A DNA stretch of 64,000 bases. Origin: JAOXRU01 sp965247735 (GTDB lineage Bacteria > Bacteroidota > Bacteroidia > Flavobacteriales > Flavobacteriaceae). The translations under genes and the position numbers were made by a program. The notes beneath the pieces were generated by a model. It saw only the letters and a program-made list of their open reading frames with translations. It had not been told where the DNA came from and made no database searches. The DNA lies in contig CBDFHN010000002.1 of NCBI GenBank assembly GCA_965247735.1, positions 4,774,001 through 4,838,000 of the forward strand, in the 5' to 3' direction. Of the stretch, positions 15,346 to 23,332 are shown one piece after another. Each line of letters opens with the position of its first letter. The first letter of the stretch is position 1.

Positions 15346-16944
15346 ATGAAAAAAGGACTTTTTGCGTTATTCGCATTATTAGTACCAGTTTTAACTTTCG
15401 CTCAAGAAGTTGTAGAGAAAGGAATTGATCAAAAGATAGATGAAGCGTTTAAGCCAATTTCTGATACGATATCTAGTATAATTTTTTATCCAGAGCCATT
15501 TTTTAATGCGCCAATTGTTCTTATTTTATTGGTAGGAAGTGCATTGTTTTTTACTATTTATTTTGGTTTTCCAAACTTTAGATACTTTGGAAAAGCCATA
15601 AATGTTGTTAGAGGTAAATATGATGATGTGGAGCACCTTAGTGGTCCAGATTCAGAATTAGCTATAGATGGAGATATCAAAGATACTATAAGAGATGAAA
15701 GTGAAGAAGGTGAAGTAACGCATTTTCAAGCACTAGCTACTGCAGTTTCAGGAACAGTAGGAAACGGAAATATAGCTGGTGTTGCCTTAGCAATTGCTTT
15801 AGGTGGTCCTGGTGCAACATTTTGGATGATTGTTTGTGGTTTGTTAGGGATGTCAACAAAATTTGTGGAATGTACATTAGGGGTACAATATAGAGATGTA
15901 GGTGAAGATGGTACCATTTATGGAGGTCCAATGTATTATATTACAAAAGGATTAAAAGAAAGAGGATTTGCAACACTAGGGAAAATAGCAGCTGTATTTT
16001 TTGCTATATTTTGTATAGGTGGATCTTTTGGTGGTGGTAATGCTGCACAATCTAACCAGGCGACAATTGTATTGAAAGAGCTAATGGGCTTAGAAAGCGC
16101 AGGAGCAGGATTTTGGATAGGAGTTATTTTGGCTCTTTTAGTTGGAGTTATTATTATTGGAGGAATCAAGAGAATTGCTTCGGTTACAGAAAAAGTTGTT
16201 CCGTTTATGGCGGGGATGTACTTATTAGCATGTTTGTATATTATTCTAAGTAACTTTTCTTTAATAGATGATGCGGTTTCTTTAATTATTACTGAAGCAT
16301 TTAACCCAACAGCAATCGGTGTAGGGAGTCTTATTGGAGTATTGTTAGTAGGATTTAAAAGAGCAGCATTTTCTAATGAAGCTGGAGCGGGTTCTGCTTC
16401 TATTGCGCATTCAGCTGTAAAAACAAAATATTCAGCTTCTGAAGGTTTAGTAGCGTTGTTAGAGCCATTTATTGATACGGTCGTAATTTGTACAATGACA
16501 GCATTGGTAATCATTATCTTTAATTTTGGAGGTGCTTTTGAATATGGAGGAGAAGGATCAGTAATGATTGATGGTATTGCTTATGAAGGAGCAGGGATTA
16601 CATCTAAAGCTTTTGCTGAGTATATTCCTTTCTCTAACTGGTTCCTTACTATAGCAGTAGTATTATTTGCTGTTTCTACCATGATTTCATGGTCTTATTA
16701 CGGATTACAGTCATGGAAATTCTTATTTGGTAGAGGAAAGGTTGCTGATTTAACCTATAAAGTTTTATTCTTAATCTTTGTTGTTATTGGAGCTGCTGCT
16801 AGTATGAAATCGATTTGGGACTTCTCTGATGCAATGATTTTTGCAATGGTATTCCCGAACATGATAGGATTATATTTCTTATTCCCAGTAGTGAAAAGAG
16901 AATTGAAAAGATATTTTGCAGCTATAAAAGAAGCGAAACTATAA
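15346..16944 (+). CDS. Sodium:alanine symporter family protein (AGCS)
   Basis: A 532-residue inner-membrane transporter with about eleven hydrophobic segments. Family signatures are FQALATAVSGTVGNGNIAGVALAIALGGPGATFWM, GGGNAAQSNQATIVLKE and FSNEAGAGSASIAHSAVKTK. These identify the alanine or glycine:cation symporter family, which imports small neutral amino acids with Na+. An N-terminal signal-like helix (MKKGLFALFALLVPVLTFAQ) precedes the transporter core, a frequent extra in Bacteroidota members. Its terminator appears to be the hairpin at 16966-17017, which lies inside the start of the next gene. Confidence 0.93.
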   Translation: MKKGLFALFALLVPVLTFAQEVVEKGIDQKIDEAFKPISDTISSIIFYPEPFFNAPIVLILLVGSALFFTIYFGFPNFRYFGKAINVVRGKYDDVEHLSGPDSELAIDGDIKDTIRDESEEGEVTHFQALATAVSGTVGNGNIAGVALAIALGGPGATFWMIVCGLLGMSTKFVECTLGVQYRDVGEDGTIYGGPMYYITKGLKERGFATLGKIAAVFFAIFCIGGSFGGGNAAQSNQATIVLKELMGLESAGAGFWIGVILALLVGVIIIGGIKRIASVTEKVVPFMAGMYLLACLYIILSNFSLIDDAVSLIITEAFNPTAIGVGSLIGVLLVGFKRAAFSNEAGAGSASIAHSAVKTKYSASEGLVALLEPFIDTVVICTMTALVIIIFNFGGAFEYGGEGSVMIDGIAYEGAGITSKAFAEYIPFSNWFLTIAVVLFAVSTMISWSYYGLQSWKFLFGRGKVADLTYKVLFLIFVVIGAAASMKSIWDFSDAMIFAMVFPNMIGLYFLFPVVKRELKRYFAAIKEAKL

Positions 16945-16954
16945 GTTTATAAAA

Positions 16955-17806
16955 ATGAAAAATTTAAAATCCCACTTCCTGTTCAATAAGCAACAGCGAA
17001 GTGGGATTTTCTTTTTGTTGCTAGTTATTGTAGTGTTGCAATTGTTGTATCATTTTTATCTATTTGAAGCTAAACATACGCTTGTTGTAGAGGAGGATGA
17101 GAAGTTACAGCGGCAAATAGATTCTTTGGATTGTATTCGTTTAGCGCAAGAAAAAAACAGGAACTATCAATTCAACCCAAATTTTATATCAGATTATAAA
17201 GGATATACTTTAGGTATGTCTTTACAGGAGATAGATAGGTTGCATCAATTTAGAGCAACAAATAAATATGTGAATTCTAATAAAGAGTTTCAGCAAGTCA
17301 CAAAAATTTCAGATTCACTACTCAATAGTATGTCTGCTCTATTTAGGTTTCCAAAATGGAAAACAAAAAATAGAACAAGTATAAAAAATAAGCCAAAAAT
17401 AATAGCAGCAGGTATCGATATCAATAAGGCTACAGCGCTAGAATTACAGATGATTAATGGTGTTGGGCTTAAGCTGTCTGCACGTATTGTGAAATTCAGA
17501 GATCGTTTGGGAGGTTTTTTGGTAAAAGAACAATTGTATGATGTTTATGGACTATCATTAGAGGTGGCTGATATGGTGATTGCTAATTTCCCTTTGCTTA
17601 GTAAACCGGTTATAAGTAAGATTAATATCAATACGGCTTCCGTAAAGGAAATTAGTAGTTTAATATATATCAATTATGCAACTGCAAGAAATATAGTTGA
17701 GTATAGAGCACTTAATGGAGGATTCAAGGCTTTTGAAGAATTGTTAAAAATAGAAGGTTTTCATTCTGAAAAAATCGATAGAATTCAGTTATATTTGTCA
17801 TTATAA
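16955..17806 (+). CDS. Helix-hairpin-helix (ComEA-like) membrane-anchored protein
   Basis: A 283-residue protein with an N-terminal membrane anchor (GIFFLLLVIVVLQLLYHFYL, residues about 18-37) and two helix-hairpin-helix repeats of ComEA type. One starts DINKATALELQMINGVGLKLSARIV; the other is at the C-terminus, starting ININTASVKEISS. ComEA binds DNA at the cell surface during uptake, but the Bacteroidota proteins of this shape are not proven to do so. The gene starts 10 nt after the AGCS stop, and its first codons overlap a strong terminator-like hairpin. Confidence 0.82.
   Translation: MKNLKSHFLFNKQQRSGIFFLLLVIVVLQLLYHFYLFEAKHTLVVEEDEKLQRQIDSLDCIRLAQEKNRNYQFNPNFISDYKGYTLGMSLQEIDRLHQFRATNKYVNSNKEFQQVTKISDSLLNSMSALFRFPKWKTKNRTSIKNKPKIIAAGIDINKATALELQMINGVGLKLSARIVKFRDRLGGFLVKEQLYDVYGLSLEVADMVIANFPLLSKPVISKININTASVKEISSLIYINYATARNIVEYRALNGGFKAFEELLKIEGFHSEKIDRIQLYLSL
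16966..17017 (+). terminator. Terminator-like hairpin inside the start of the HhH gene
   Basis: A perfect 12-bp stem AAAATCCCACTT / AAGTGGGATTTT (16966-16977, 16999-17010) with an inner CTGTT/AACAG stem is followed by CTTTTTG. It ends the AGCS transcript but lies at codons 4-19 of the next ORF. Either it is the AGCS terminator overlapping the neighbour, or it regulates the downstream gene. Confidence 0.65.
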
Positions 17807-17829
17807 TAAAAAGAAGCAATTAATTTAAG

Positions 17830-18996
17830 ATGGATAGTAGGTATTTTAGTGAAGAGCATCAACTTTTTAGGGAAAGTCTTAGTGATTTTTTACAAAAAGA
17901 AGTGGTGCCTCATATTGATAAATGGGAAGAAACGGGTTTAATAGATCGGTTTATTTGGAAGAAGTTTGGAGATATGGGCTATTTAGGACTTGTGTATCCG
18001 GAAACCTATGGTGGTTTAGGCTTGGATATATTTTATACAGTAATATTGTTAGAAGAATTGCAAAAGATTAATTCTGGCGGTTTTGCAGCGGCAATATGGG
18101 CACATAAATATTTAGCTATGACACACCTTAATAAGGAGGGAAGTCATGAGATTAAAGAAAAATATCTTGCACCAAGTATATCTGGTGATAAAATTGGATG
18201 CTTGTGTATAACGGAACCTTTTGGTGGTTCTGATGTTGCAGGTATGCGTACAACGGCTGTTAAAAAAGGAGATACCTACGTTATTAATGGTTCTAAAACA
18301 TTTATTACAAATGGTGTTCTAAGTGATTATCTTGTTGTTGCTGCTAAAACAGATCTTGAGTTAGGGGGAAAAGGTATAAGTATGTTTGTGATAGATAGGG
18401 AAACACCGGGAATATCTGCTACCAAGTTAGATAAGCTGGGTTGGAGAGCTTCAGATACTGGAGAAATTGCTTTTGATAATGTTGTTATTCCTGCTGAAAA
18501 TTTAATGGGAGAAGAGAATATGGGTTTTCCATATATTATGCAGCATTTTTCATTAGAACGACTTATTATGGGGATTAATTCTCATGCAAGAGCGGAATAT
18601 GCAATAGAGTATACCTTGCAATATATGTCCGAACGTGAAGCTTTTGGAAGGAAAATTGATCGTTTTCAAGCATTAAGACACACTATTGTTGAATTGGCAA
18701 GTGAGATGGAAATGTGTAAAGAGTTTAATTATTCTGTAGCATCACGACTAAAAAATGGAGAATACGTAGTTAAGGAAGCTACTATGTCCAAATTAGTGTC
18801 TACTAAGATGGCAGATAAAACAATTTATGAATGTCTTCAGATGTTAGGTGGTTATGGGTATATGGAAGATTATCCTTTGGCACGTTTGTTTAGAGATAGT
18901 AGACTAGGGCCAATCGGTGGTGGAACATCAGAGATCTTAAAAGAAATATTGGCAAAAATTATTATAGATAAAAAATCATATAAACCAGCTACGTAG
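17830..18996 (+). CDS. Acyl-CoA dehydrogenase (long-chain type)
   Basis: A 388-residue FAD enzyme of the acyl-CoA dehydrogenase family, first oxidation step of beta-oxidation. The order of domains is clear: N-terminal helices, CITEPFGGSDVAGM and FITNGVLSDYLVVAA in the middle barrel, GYGYMEDYPLARLFRD and IGGGTSEILKEI at the end. The site near GTSEI has Gly where short- and medium-chain enzymes have the catalytic Glu, while Glu243 in HFSLERLIMG occupies the position used by long-chain and isovaleryl-type enzymes. So I place it in that subgroup; the substrate length is not proven. Confidence 0.9.
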   Translation: MDSRYFSEEHQLFRESLSDFLQKEVVPHIDKWEETGLIDRFIWKKFGDMGYLGLVYPETYGGLGLDIFYTVILLEELQKINSGGFAAAIWAHKYLAMTHLNKEGSHEIKEKYLAPSISGDKIGCLCITEPFGGSDVAGMRTTAVKKGDTYVINGSKTFITNGVLSDYLVVAAKTDLELGGKGISMFVIDRETPGISATKLDKLGWRASDTGEIAFDNVVIPAENLMGEENMGFPYIMQHFSLERLIMGINSHARAEYAIEYTLQYMSEREAFGRKIDRFQALRHTIVELASEMEMCKEFNYSVASRLKNGEYVVKEATMSKLVSTKMADKTIYECLQMLGGYGYMEDYPLARLFRDSRLGPIGGGTSEILKEILAKIIIDKKSYKPAT

Positions 18997-19201
18997 TATA
19001 CGTTGCTTTAATAAGAGGTTTAATTTATAGATTAAAAGCATCCATTTTGGGTGTTTTTTTTGTTTTGAATAATGGTATTCTCCTTAAAACGAGTTAATAG
19101 AAAAATATTTTATGATTTAATAGATCGGTTTTAGAAACTAGGCTATCCAATTTGGTTTGTAAAATAATTAATAAAAATGTTTCCTAGATAAATAATTAAA
19201 C

Positions 19202-19209
19202 TATATTTG
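19202..19209 (+). promoter_or_regulatory. rpsU promoter -7 box
   Basis: TATATTTG, a perfect Bacteroidota -7 box, lies 34 nt before the rpsU start and 20 nt before its Shine-Dalgarno sequence. No clear TTG lies at -33. Confidence 0.55.
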
Positions 19210-19229
19210 CATTCCAAATCACAAAAGAG

Positions 19230-19236
19230 AGGAGGT
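19230..19236 (+). promoter_or_regulatory. Strong Shine-Dalgarno of rpsU
   Basis: AGGAGGT stands 7 nt before the rpsU ATG and is fully complementary to the canonical 16S tail. The other protein starts checked in this window lack such a match. In Bacteroidota the anti-SD is known to be occluded by ribosomal proteins including bS21, and rpsU is noted as an exception, so this site likely serves autogenous control. Confidence 0.85.
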
Positions 19237-19243
19237 TAAGACT

Positions 19244-19438
19244 ATGTTAATTATACCAATTAAAGAAGGAGAAAATATAGATAGAGCTTTAAAGCGCTAC
19301 AAGAGAAAGTTTGATAGAACCGGTACTATGCGTCAGCTTAGAGGTCGTAAGCAGTTTAACAAGCCATCAGTTGTTAAAAGACAGATGTTTCAAAAAGCAG
19401 CTTATATTCAAAACTTAAGAGATCAAGAGGATATTTAA
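19244..19438 (+). CDS. rpsU: 30S ribosomal protein bS21
   Basis: A 64-residue basic protein starting MLIIPIKEGENIDRALKRYKRKFDRTG, the standard bS21 opening. It binds near the 3' end of 16S rRNA; in Bacteroidota it helps sequester the anti-Shine-Dalgarno. The gene has its own promoter box, a perfect SD and a strong terminator, so it is monocistronic. The SD suggests feedback: ribosomes lacking bS21 would expose their anti-SD and translate this mRNA best. That mechanism is established for related flavobacteria and is inferred here. Confidence 0.97.
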   Translation: MLIIPIKEGENIDRALKRYKRKFDRTGTMRQLRGRKQFNKPSVVKRQMFQKAAYIQNLRDQEDI

Positions 19439-19456
19439 TTAGAACCTCTAACAAGT

Positions 19457-19502
19457 AAAACCGCCATTGATAAAGTTAATCTTTATTTATGGCGGTTTTT
19501 TT
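19457..19502 (+). terminator. rpsU terminator
   Basis: AAAACCGCCAT pairs with ATGGCGGTTTT (19489-19499) around an inner A/T-rich stem-loop, followed by TTTTTTT. Confidence 0.85.
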
Positions 19503-19771
19503 ATGCCTAATTTTTTATATAGAGTTTATAAATGCGCTAACTACTTTGGTATTATTGCGGCTTTTGGTATTGAAGTTTATGTAAAATATAAGTAGTGCTA
19601 TATATAAGGAGTTGTATTCTTTTTCGTTATTTTATGGTATAGAAGGTTTGTCTTGTGGAGAGGGGTAATAAGTTTGAGTGTAATTAACTGTTTTGTCTAT
19701 GTCTTTTTTTTACTGAAATCTATATATAGGCGATGGATGCCTTAATTTTTTAAAATATAAATAAAGTATAA
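19503..19771 (+). other. Intergenic region before the xerC-like gene
   Basis: About 270 bp with no ORF of note on either strand. I see no clear TAnnTTTG/TTG pair and no large inverted repeat. It presumably holds the promoter of the recombinase gene. Confidence 0.4.
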
Positions 19772-20665
19772 ATGTTAAATGCTTTTTTAGATTATTTGTC
19801 TTTGGAAAAAAAATATTCTGCTCATACCATAACGGCTTATGAGTACGATGTTTTGTCTTTTACTGCTTTTTATGAAAAAGAATTTCAAAATATTAATATC
19901 GATGCTGTTTCTTATCATGAAATTAGAAATTGGATTATTTTTTTAGTGGAGCAAGAGATTTCCAATAAAAGCATCAATAGAAAGATTGCTTCTTTAAAAG
20001 CATATTATAATTTTTTATTAAAAATTGAAGCCATAACAATAAGTCCATTAGCAAAGCATAAGGCATTAAAAGTTTCTAAAAGAATAGAAATTCCGTTTTC
20101 GGAGCTAGAAATGAAGAAGGTATTAACAGAAATGCCTTTTACAGATGATTTTGAGGGACGAAGAAACAAGTTGATTATAGAGTTGTTGTATGCTACCGGA
20201 ATGCGTAGAGCAGAGCTTATTAATTTGAAAATAAAGGATATAGATTTTTCACAAGCAACGATAAAAGTTTTAGGAAAACGCAATAAAGAACGCTTTATTC
20301 CATTGTTAACTAGTGTGTTAAAAATGTTAGAAAGATATTTGTTGTTAAGGACTACGGTATTGACGAGTAAGTCAGAGGATTTTTTGTTTTTACTAAAATC
20401 GGGGAATAAAATATATGAAACACTTGTGTATAGGGTAATAAATGATTATTTTAGTAGGGCATCAAGTAAGGTAAAGAGAAGTCCACATATATTAAGGCAC
20501 ACGTTTGCTACACATTTGCTGAATAAAGGTGCGGATTTAAATGCTGTAAAAGAACTCTTAGGTCATGCAAGTTTGGCTTCAACTCAAGTTTATACTCATA
20601 ATAGTATGGCTGAGTTAAAAAAAATATATGCTAAAAGCCATCCTAGGAATAAAAATAATAAGTAA
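19772..20665 (+). CDS. xerC: XerC/XerD-type tyrosine recombinase
   Basis: A 297-residue site-specific recombinase of the length typical for XerC/D. An N-terminal SAM-like core-binding domain (MLNAFLDYLSLEKKYSAHTI) is followed by the catalytic domain with all residues present: Arg145 (ATGMRRAEL), Lys169 (VLGKRNK), His239, Arg242 (HILRHTF), His265 (LLGHAS) and nucleophile Tyr274 (TQVYTH). Xer proteins resolve chromosome dimers at dif. Its place next to hpf and the tRNA-tuf cluster is a housekeeping context, not an element. XerC or XerD cannot be separated with certainty by eye. Confidence 0.88.
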   Translation: MLNAFLDYLSLEKKYSAHTITAYEYDVLSFTAFYEKEFQNINIDAVSYHEIRNWIIFLVEQEISNKSINRKIASLKAYYNFLLKIEAITISPLAKHKALKVSKRIEIPFSELEMKKVLTEMPFTDDFEGRRNKLIIELLYATGMRRAELINLKIKDIDFSQATIKVLGKRNKERFIPLLTSVLKMLERYLLLRTTVLTSKSEDFLFLLKSGNKIYETLVYRVINDYFSRASSKVKRSPHILRHTFATHLLNKGADLNAVKELLGHASLASTQVYTHNSMAELKKIYAKSHPRNKNNK

Positions 20666-20696
20666 AATGATTTTATTTAATTAAAAAAGAAAGAAT

Positions 20697-21008
20697 ATGA
20701 AGGTAAATACACAGTCTGTAAATTTCAATATTGATGGAGATCTTGTTGAATTCATTCAAAAAAGAATAGATAAGTTAGAAAATTATTATGACAAGGTAAT
20801 TCGCTCAGATGTTTATTTAAAAGTTGAAAATACTAGCGCAAAAGAGAATAAGATTGTTGAAGTTAAAGTGCATGTTCCTGGGGATGAATTTATTGTAAAA
20901 AAGCAATGCAGGTCTTTTGAAGAAGGAGTAGATGTTGCCGCTCAGTCACTAGAACGTATTTTAATAAAGCGAAAAGAAAAAATTAGAGCAAAGGGTAAAG
21001 TTTTTTAA
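20697..21008 (+). CDS. hpf: Ribosome hibernation-promoting factor (HPF/RaiA family)
   Basis: A 103-residue short-form HPF. The opening MKVNTQSVNFNIDGDLVEFIQKRIDKLENYYDKV and the strand EVKVHVPGDEFIVKKQCRSFEEGVDVAAQSLERILIKRKEK match the beta-alpha-beta-beta-beta-alpha fold that binds the 30S decoding site and blocks tRNA and mRNA in stationary phase. It lacks the long form's C-terminal dimerisation domain. It follows the xerC-like gene by 31 nt and precedes the tRNA cluster promoter. Confidence 0.9.
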   Translation: MKVNTQSVNFNIDGDLVEFIQKRIDKLENYYDKVIRSDVYLKVENTSAKENKIVEVKVHVPGDEFIVKKQCRSFEEGVDVAAQSLERILIKRKEKIRAKGKVF

Positions 21009-21015
21009 GAAAAAG

Positions 21016-21046
21016 TTTGCAGGAATATAAAAAGGCTCTATATTTG
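21016..21046 (+). promoter_or_regulatory. Consensus promoter of the tRNA-Thr/Tyr/Gly/Thr cluster
   Basis: TTTG (21016-21019) and TATATTTG (21039-21046) are separated by exactly 19 nt, the full Bacteroidota consensus. It starts transcription about 45 nt before the first tRNA. Confidence 0.78.
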
Positions 21047-21096
21047 CACACCGTTAGCAATAACGCAAGTTTTTACAGCAAGATAAGTTGTAAAAA

Positions 21097-21170
21097 GCCG
21101 ATGTAGCTCAGCTGGCTAGAGCAGCTGATTTGTAATCAGCAGGTCGTGGGTTCGAGTCCCTCCATCGGCT
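21097..21170 (+). tRNA. tRNA-Thr(TGT)
   Basis: A 74-nt cloverleaf with acceptor GCCGATG/CATCGGC, a GCTGA anticodon stem with loop TTTGTAA (anticodon TGT) and GGTTCGAGTCC in the T arm. No CCA is encoded. Confidence 0.96.
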
Positions 21171-21196
21171 CTGAAAGTTCTTTAAAATAATGGTTT

Positions 21197-21278
<82 letters not shown>

Positions 21279-21401
21279 CAAAATAAATTTTGTAGTTTCA
21301 AGTAAAGGTTTTACCTTTGCCAGAGATTAAAAAAATATGACTACCAAAATCAATTAATAATCGTCGAGATTTAATTGGAGTAATAAAGTCAAAAAAAGAA
21401 T

Positions 21402-21474
21402 GCGAGAGTAGCTCAGTTGGTAGAGCGTCAGCCTTCCAAGCTGAATGTCGCCGGTTCGAACCCGGTCTCTCGCT
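21402..21474 (+). tRNA. tRNA-Gly(TCC)
   Basis: A 73-nt cloverleaf, acceptor GCGAGAG/CTCTCGC, anticodon stem TCAGC with loop CTTCCAA (anticodon TCC). It reads GGA/GGG. Confidence 0.96.
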
Positions 21475-21565
21475 CAAAAATAAATAACAGCTTTCTGTTA
21501 TGTCGTAAAAAGAAATAAATTCTGAAGAAATTCAGGATTTTTCTTGTTGAGAAGAAATTCTTAAT

Positions 21566-21637
21566 GCCGGTGTAGCTCAGGGGTAGAGCGTTTCCTTGGT
21601 AAGGAAGAGGTCACGAGTTCAATTCTCGTCATTGGCT
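21566..21637 (+). tRNA. tRNA-Thr(GGT)
   Basis: A 72-nt cloverleaf, acceptor GCCGGTG/CATTGGC with two G-U pairs, anticodon loop TTGGTAA (anticodon GGT). It reads ACC/ACT; together with the TGT tRNA nearby it covers most Thr codons. Confidence 0.95.
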
Positions 21638-21665
21638 CTAGTTTTTAGAGAGTTGATAAGAGGAT

Positions 21666-21693
21666 TTGGCTCTTTTTTTATGTTGTAAATTTG
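21666..21693 (+). promoter_or_regulatory. Candidate tuf promoter
   Basis: TTG (21666-21668) and TAAATTTG (21686-21693) are 17 nt apart, slightly under the usual spacing. They lie between the last tRNA and tuf, so tuf has its own start as well as possible readthrough from the tRNA cluster. Confidence 0.55.
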
Positions 21694-21774
21694 CAACGTA
21701 AGTTAAGGTTGAGTGTTCTACATTAATTTGTACACTAATATTATATATAACTTAGATTTTAAAATTCATTAAAA

Positions 21775-22962
21775 ATGGCAAAGGAAACTTTTGATCGTTC
21801 CAAACCACACTTAAATATTGGTACTATTGGACACGTGGATCACGGTAAAACAACGTTAACAGCTGCAATTACAAAGGTGTTAGCAGATAAAGGTCTTTCT
21901 GAAGTGAGAGATTTTGACCAAATTGATAATGCTCCTGAAGAAAAAGAAAGAGGTATTACAATTAACACTTCTCACGTAGAATATACTACTGAAAACCGTC
22001 ATTACGCTCACGTTGACTGTCCTGGTCACGCGGATTACGTAAAAAACATGGTTACAGGTGCTGCTCAAATGGACGGTGCTATATTAGTGGTTGCTGCGAC
22101 AGATGGTCCTATGCCACAAACAAGAGAGCATATCTTATTAGGACGCCAGGTTGGTATTCCTAGAATGGTTGTTTTCTTGAATAAAGTTGACATGGTTGAT
22201 GATGAGGAGCTTTTGGAACTTGTTGAAATGGAAGTAAGAGAATTACTTACTTTTTACGAGTACGATGGAGATAATGGACCTGTAGTTAGTGGTTCTGCTC
22301 TTGGAGCTTTAAATGGTGAAGGAAAATGGGTTGATACTGTTATTGAGTTAATGACACAGGTTGATGCTTGGATCGAATTACCAAAAAGAGATGTTGAGAA
22401 GGATTTCTTAATGCCAATTGAAGATGTGTTTACGATTACTGGTCGTGGTACTGTTGCAACTGGTAGAATCGAAACTGGTGTTGCTAATACAGGTGATTCA
22501 GTTGATATCATCGGTATGGGTGCTGAGAAATTAGCGTCTACAGTTACTGGGGTAGAGATGTTCCGTAAGATATTAGATAGAGGTGAAGCTGGAGATAACG
22601 TAGGTATCTTGTTAAGAGGTATTGATAAGGCAGATATTAAAAGAGGAATGGTAATCTGTAAGCCAGGTTCTGTAACTCCACATGCTAAGTTTGAAGCAGA
22701 AGTTTATATCCTTAAAAAAGAAGAAGGTGGACGTCATACTCCATTCCATAATAATTACCGTCCTCAGTTCTATGTACGTACAACAGATGTTACAGGAACT
22801 ATCAACTTACCAACAGGTGTTGAGATGGTGATGCCTGGAGATAACTTAACTATTACTGTTGAGTTGCACCAAGCAATCGCATTAAGTTTAGGTCTTCGTT
22901 TTGCTATCCGTGAAGGTGGTAGAACTGTAGGAGCTGGACAGGTTACAAAGATATTAGATTAA
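21775..22962 (+). CDS. tuf: Elongation factor Tu
   Basis: EF-Tu delivers aminoacyl-tRNA to the ribosome as a GTPase. The 395-residue sequence has GHVDHGKTT (residues 18-26), the switch region RGITINTSHVEYTT, DCPGHADYVKNM, and NKVDM, in the usual places, then the two beta-barrel domains ending REGGRTVGAGQVTKILD. It stands in the conserved tRNA-tuf-tRNA-Trp-secE-nusG-rplKAJL-rpoBC order and is followed by a hairpin before tRNA-Trp. Confidence 0.99.
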   Translation: MAKETFDRSKPHLNIGTIGHVDHGKTTLTAAITKVLADKGLSEVRDFDQIDNAPEEKERGITINTSHVEYTTENRHYAHVDCPGHADYVKNMVTGAAQMDGAILVVAATDGPMPQTREHILLGRQVGIPRMVVFLNKVDMVDDEELLELVEMEVRELLTFYEYDGDNGPVVSGSALGALNGEGKWVDTVIELMTQVDAWIELPKRDVEKDFLMPIEDVFTITGRGTVATGRIETGVANTGDSVDIIGMGAEKLASTVTGVEMFRKILDRGEAGDNVGILLRGIDKADIKRGMVICKPGSVTPHAKFEAEVYILKKEEGGRHTPFHNNYRPQFYVRTTDVTGTINLPTGVEMVMPGDNLTITVELHQAIALSLGLRFAIREGGRTVGAGQVTKILD

Positions 22963-22988
22963 TACAATCTAAAAAAAAAGTTATATGC

Positions 22989-23019
22989 AAAGGGTATCCC
23001 GTTTAATCGGGATGCCTTT
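22989..23019 (+). terminator. Hairpin after tuf (weak terminator or processing site)
   Basis: AAAGGGTATCCCG and CGGGATGCCTTT form an imperfect stem around TTTAAT. The T tail is short, so readthrough into tRNA-Trp and secE is likely. Confidence 0.55.
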
Positions 23020-23035
23020 CAGTATATAATGTATT

Positions 23036-23108
23036 ACGGGAGTAGCTCAGTTGGTAGAGCACTGGTCTCCAAAACCAGGTGTCGGGAGTTCGAGCCTCTC
23101 CTTCCGTG
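23036..23108 (+). tRNA. tRNA-Trp(CCA)
   Basis: A 73-nt cloverleaf, acceptor ACGGGAG/CTTCCGT, anticodon stem CTGGT with loop CTCCAAA (anticodon CCA). It lies between tuf and secE, as in many bacteria. It is also the tRNA whose charging the trpL attenuator in this window would read. Confidence 0.96.
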
Positions 23109-23134
23109 CAAAATTTGACTTTAAAACTAAATAG

Positions 23135-23323
23135 ATGTTAAAGTATATTAAAGAATCAATGGAGGAGCTTAGAAATAATGTTTCTTGGACACCATGGTCC
23201 GAAGCGCAAAATCTAATGGTAGTGGTTGCTATCTTTACGATTTTGTTTTCGTTAGCGACTTGGGGGGTAGATACTGTGTTTGCAGAGGCTATTAAATTGT
23301 ATTTCGATAAAGTTGTAAACTAA
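23135..23323 (+). CDS. secE: Preprotein translocase subunit SecE
   Basis: A 62-residue single-span SecE. The amphipathic N-terminal part (ESMEELRNNVSWTPWSEAQNLM) and one membrane helix (VVVAIFTILFSLATWGVDTVF) are the minimal SecE form of non-enterobacteria. It stabilises SecY in the translocon. It lies 9 nt before nusG, the universal gene pair. Confidence 0.94.
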   Translation: MLKYIKESMEELRNNVSWTPWSEAQNLMVVVAIFTILFSLATWGVDTVFAEAIKLYFDKVVN

Positions 23324-23332
23324 ATTACTGCT

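Noticed and set aside
18997..19243. Terminator after the acyl-CoA dehydrogenase gene near 19036-19066
   Set aside because: The AAAGCATCC/GGGTGTTTT pairing is poor; only the T run is convincing, so I did not list it.
19772..20665. Tyrosine recombinase as integrase of a mobile element
   Set aside because: Length and residues fit XerC/D, the neighbours are hpf, tRNAs and tuf, and no attachment-site duplication of the tRNA ends was seen.
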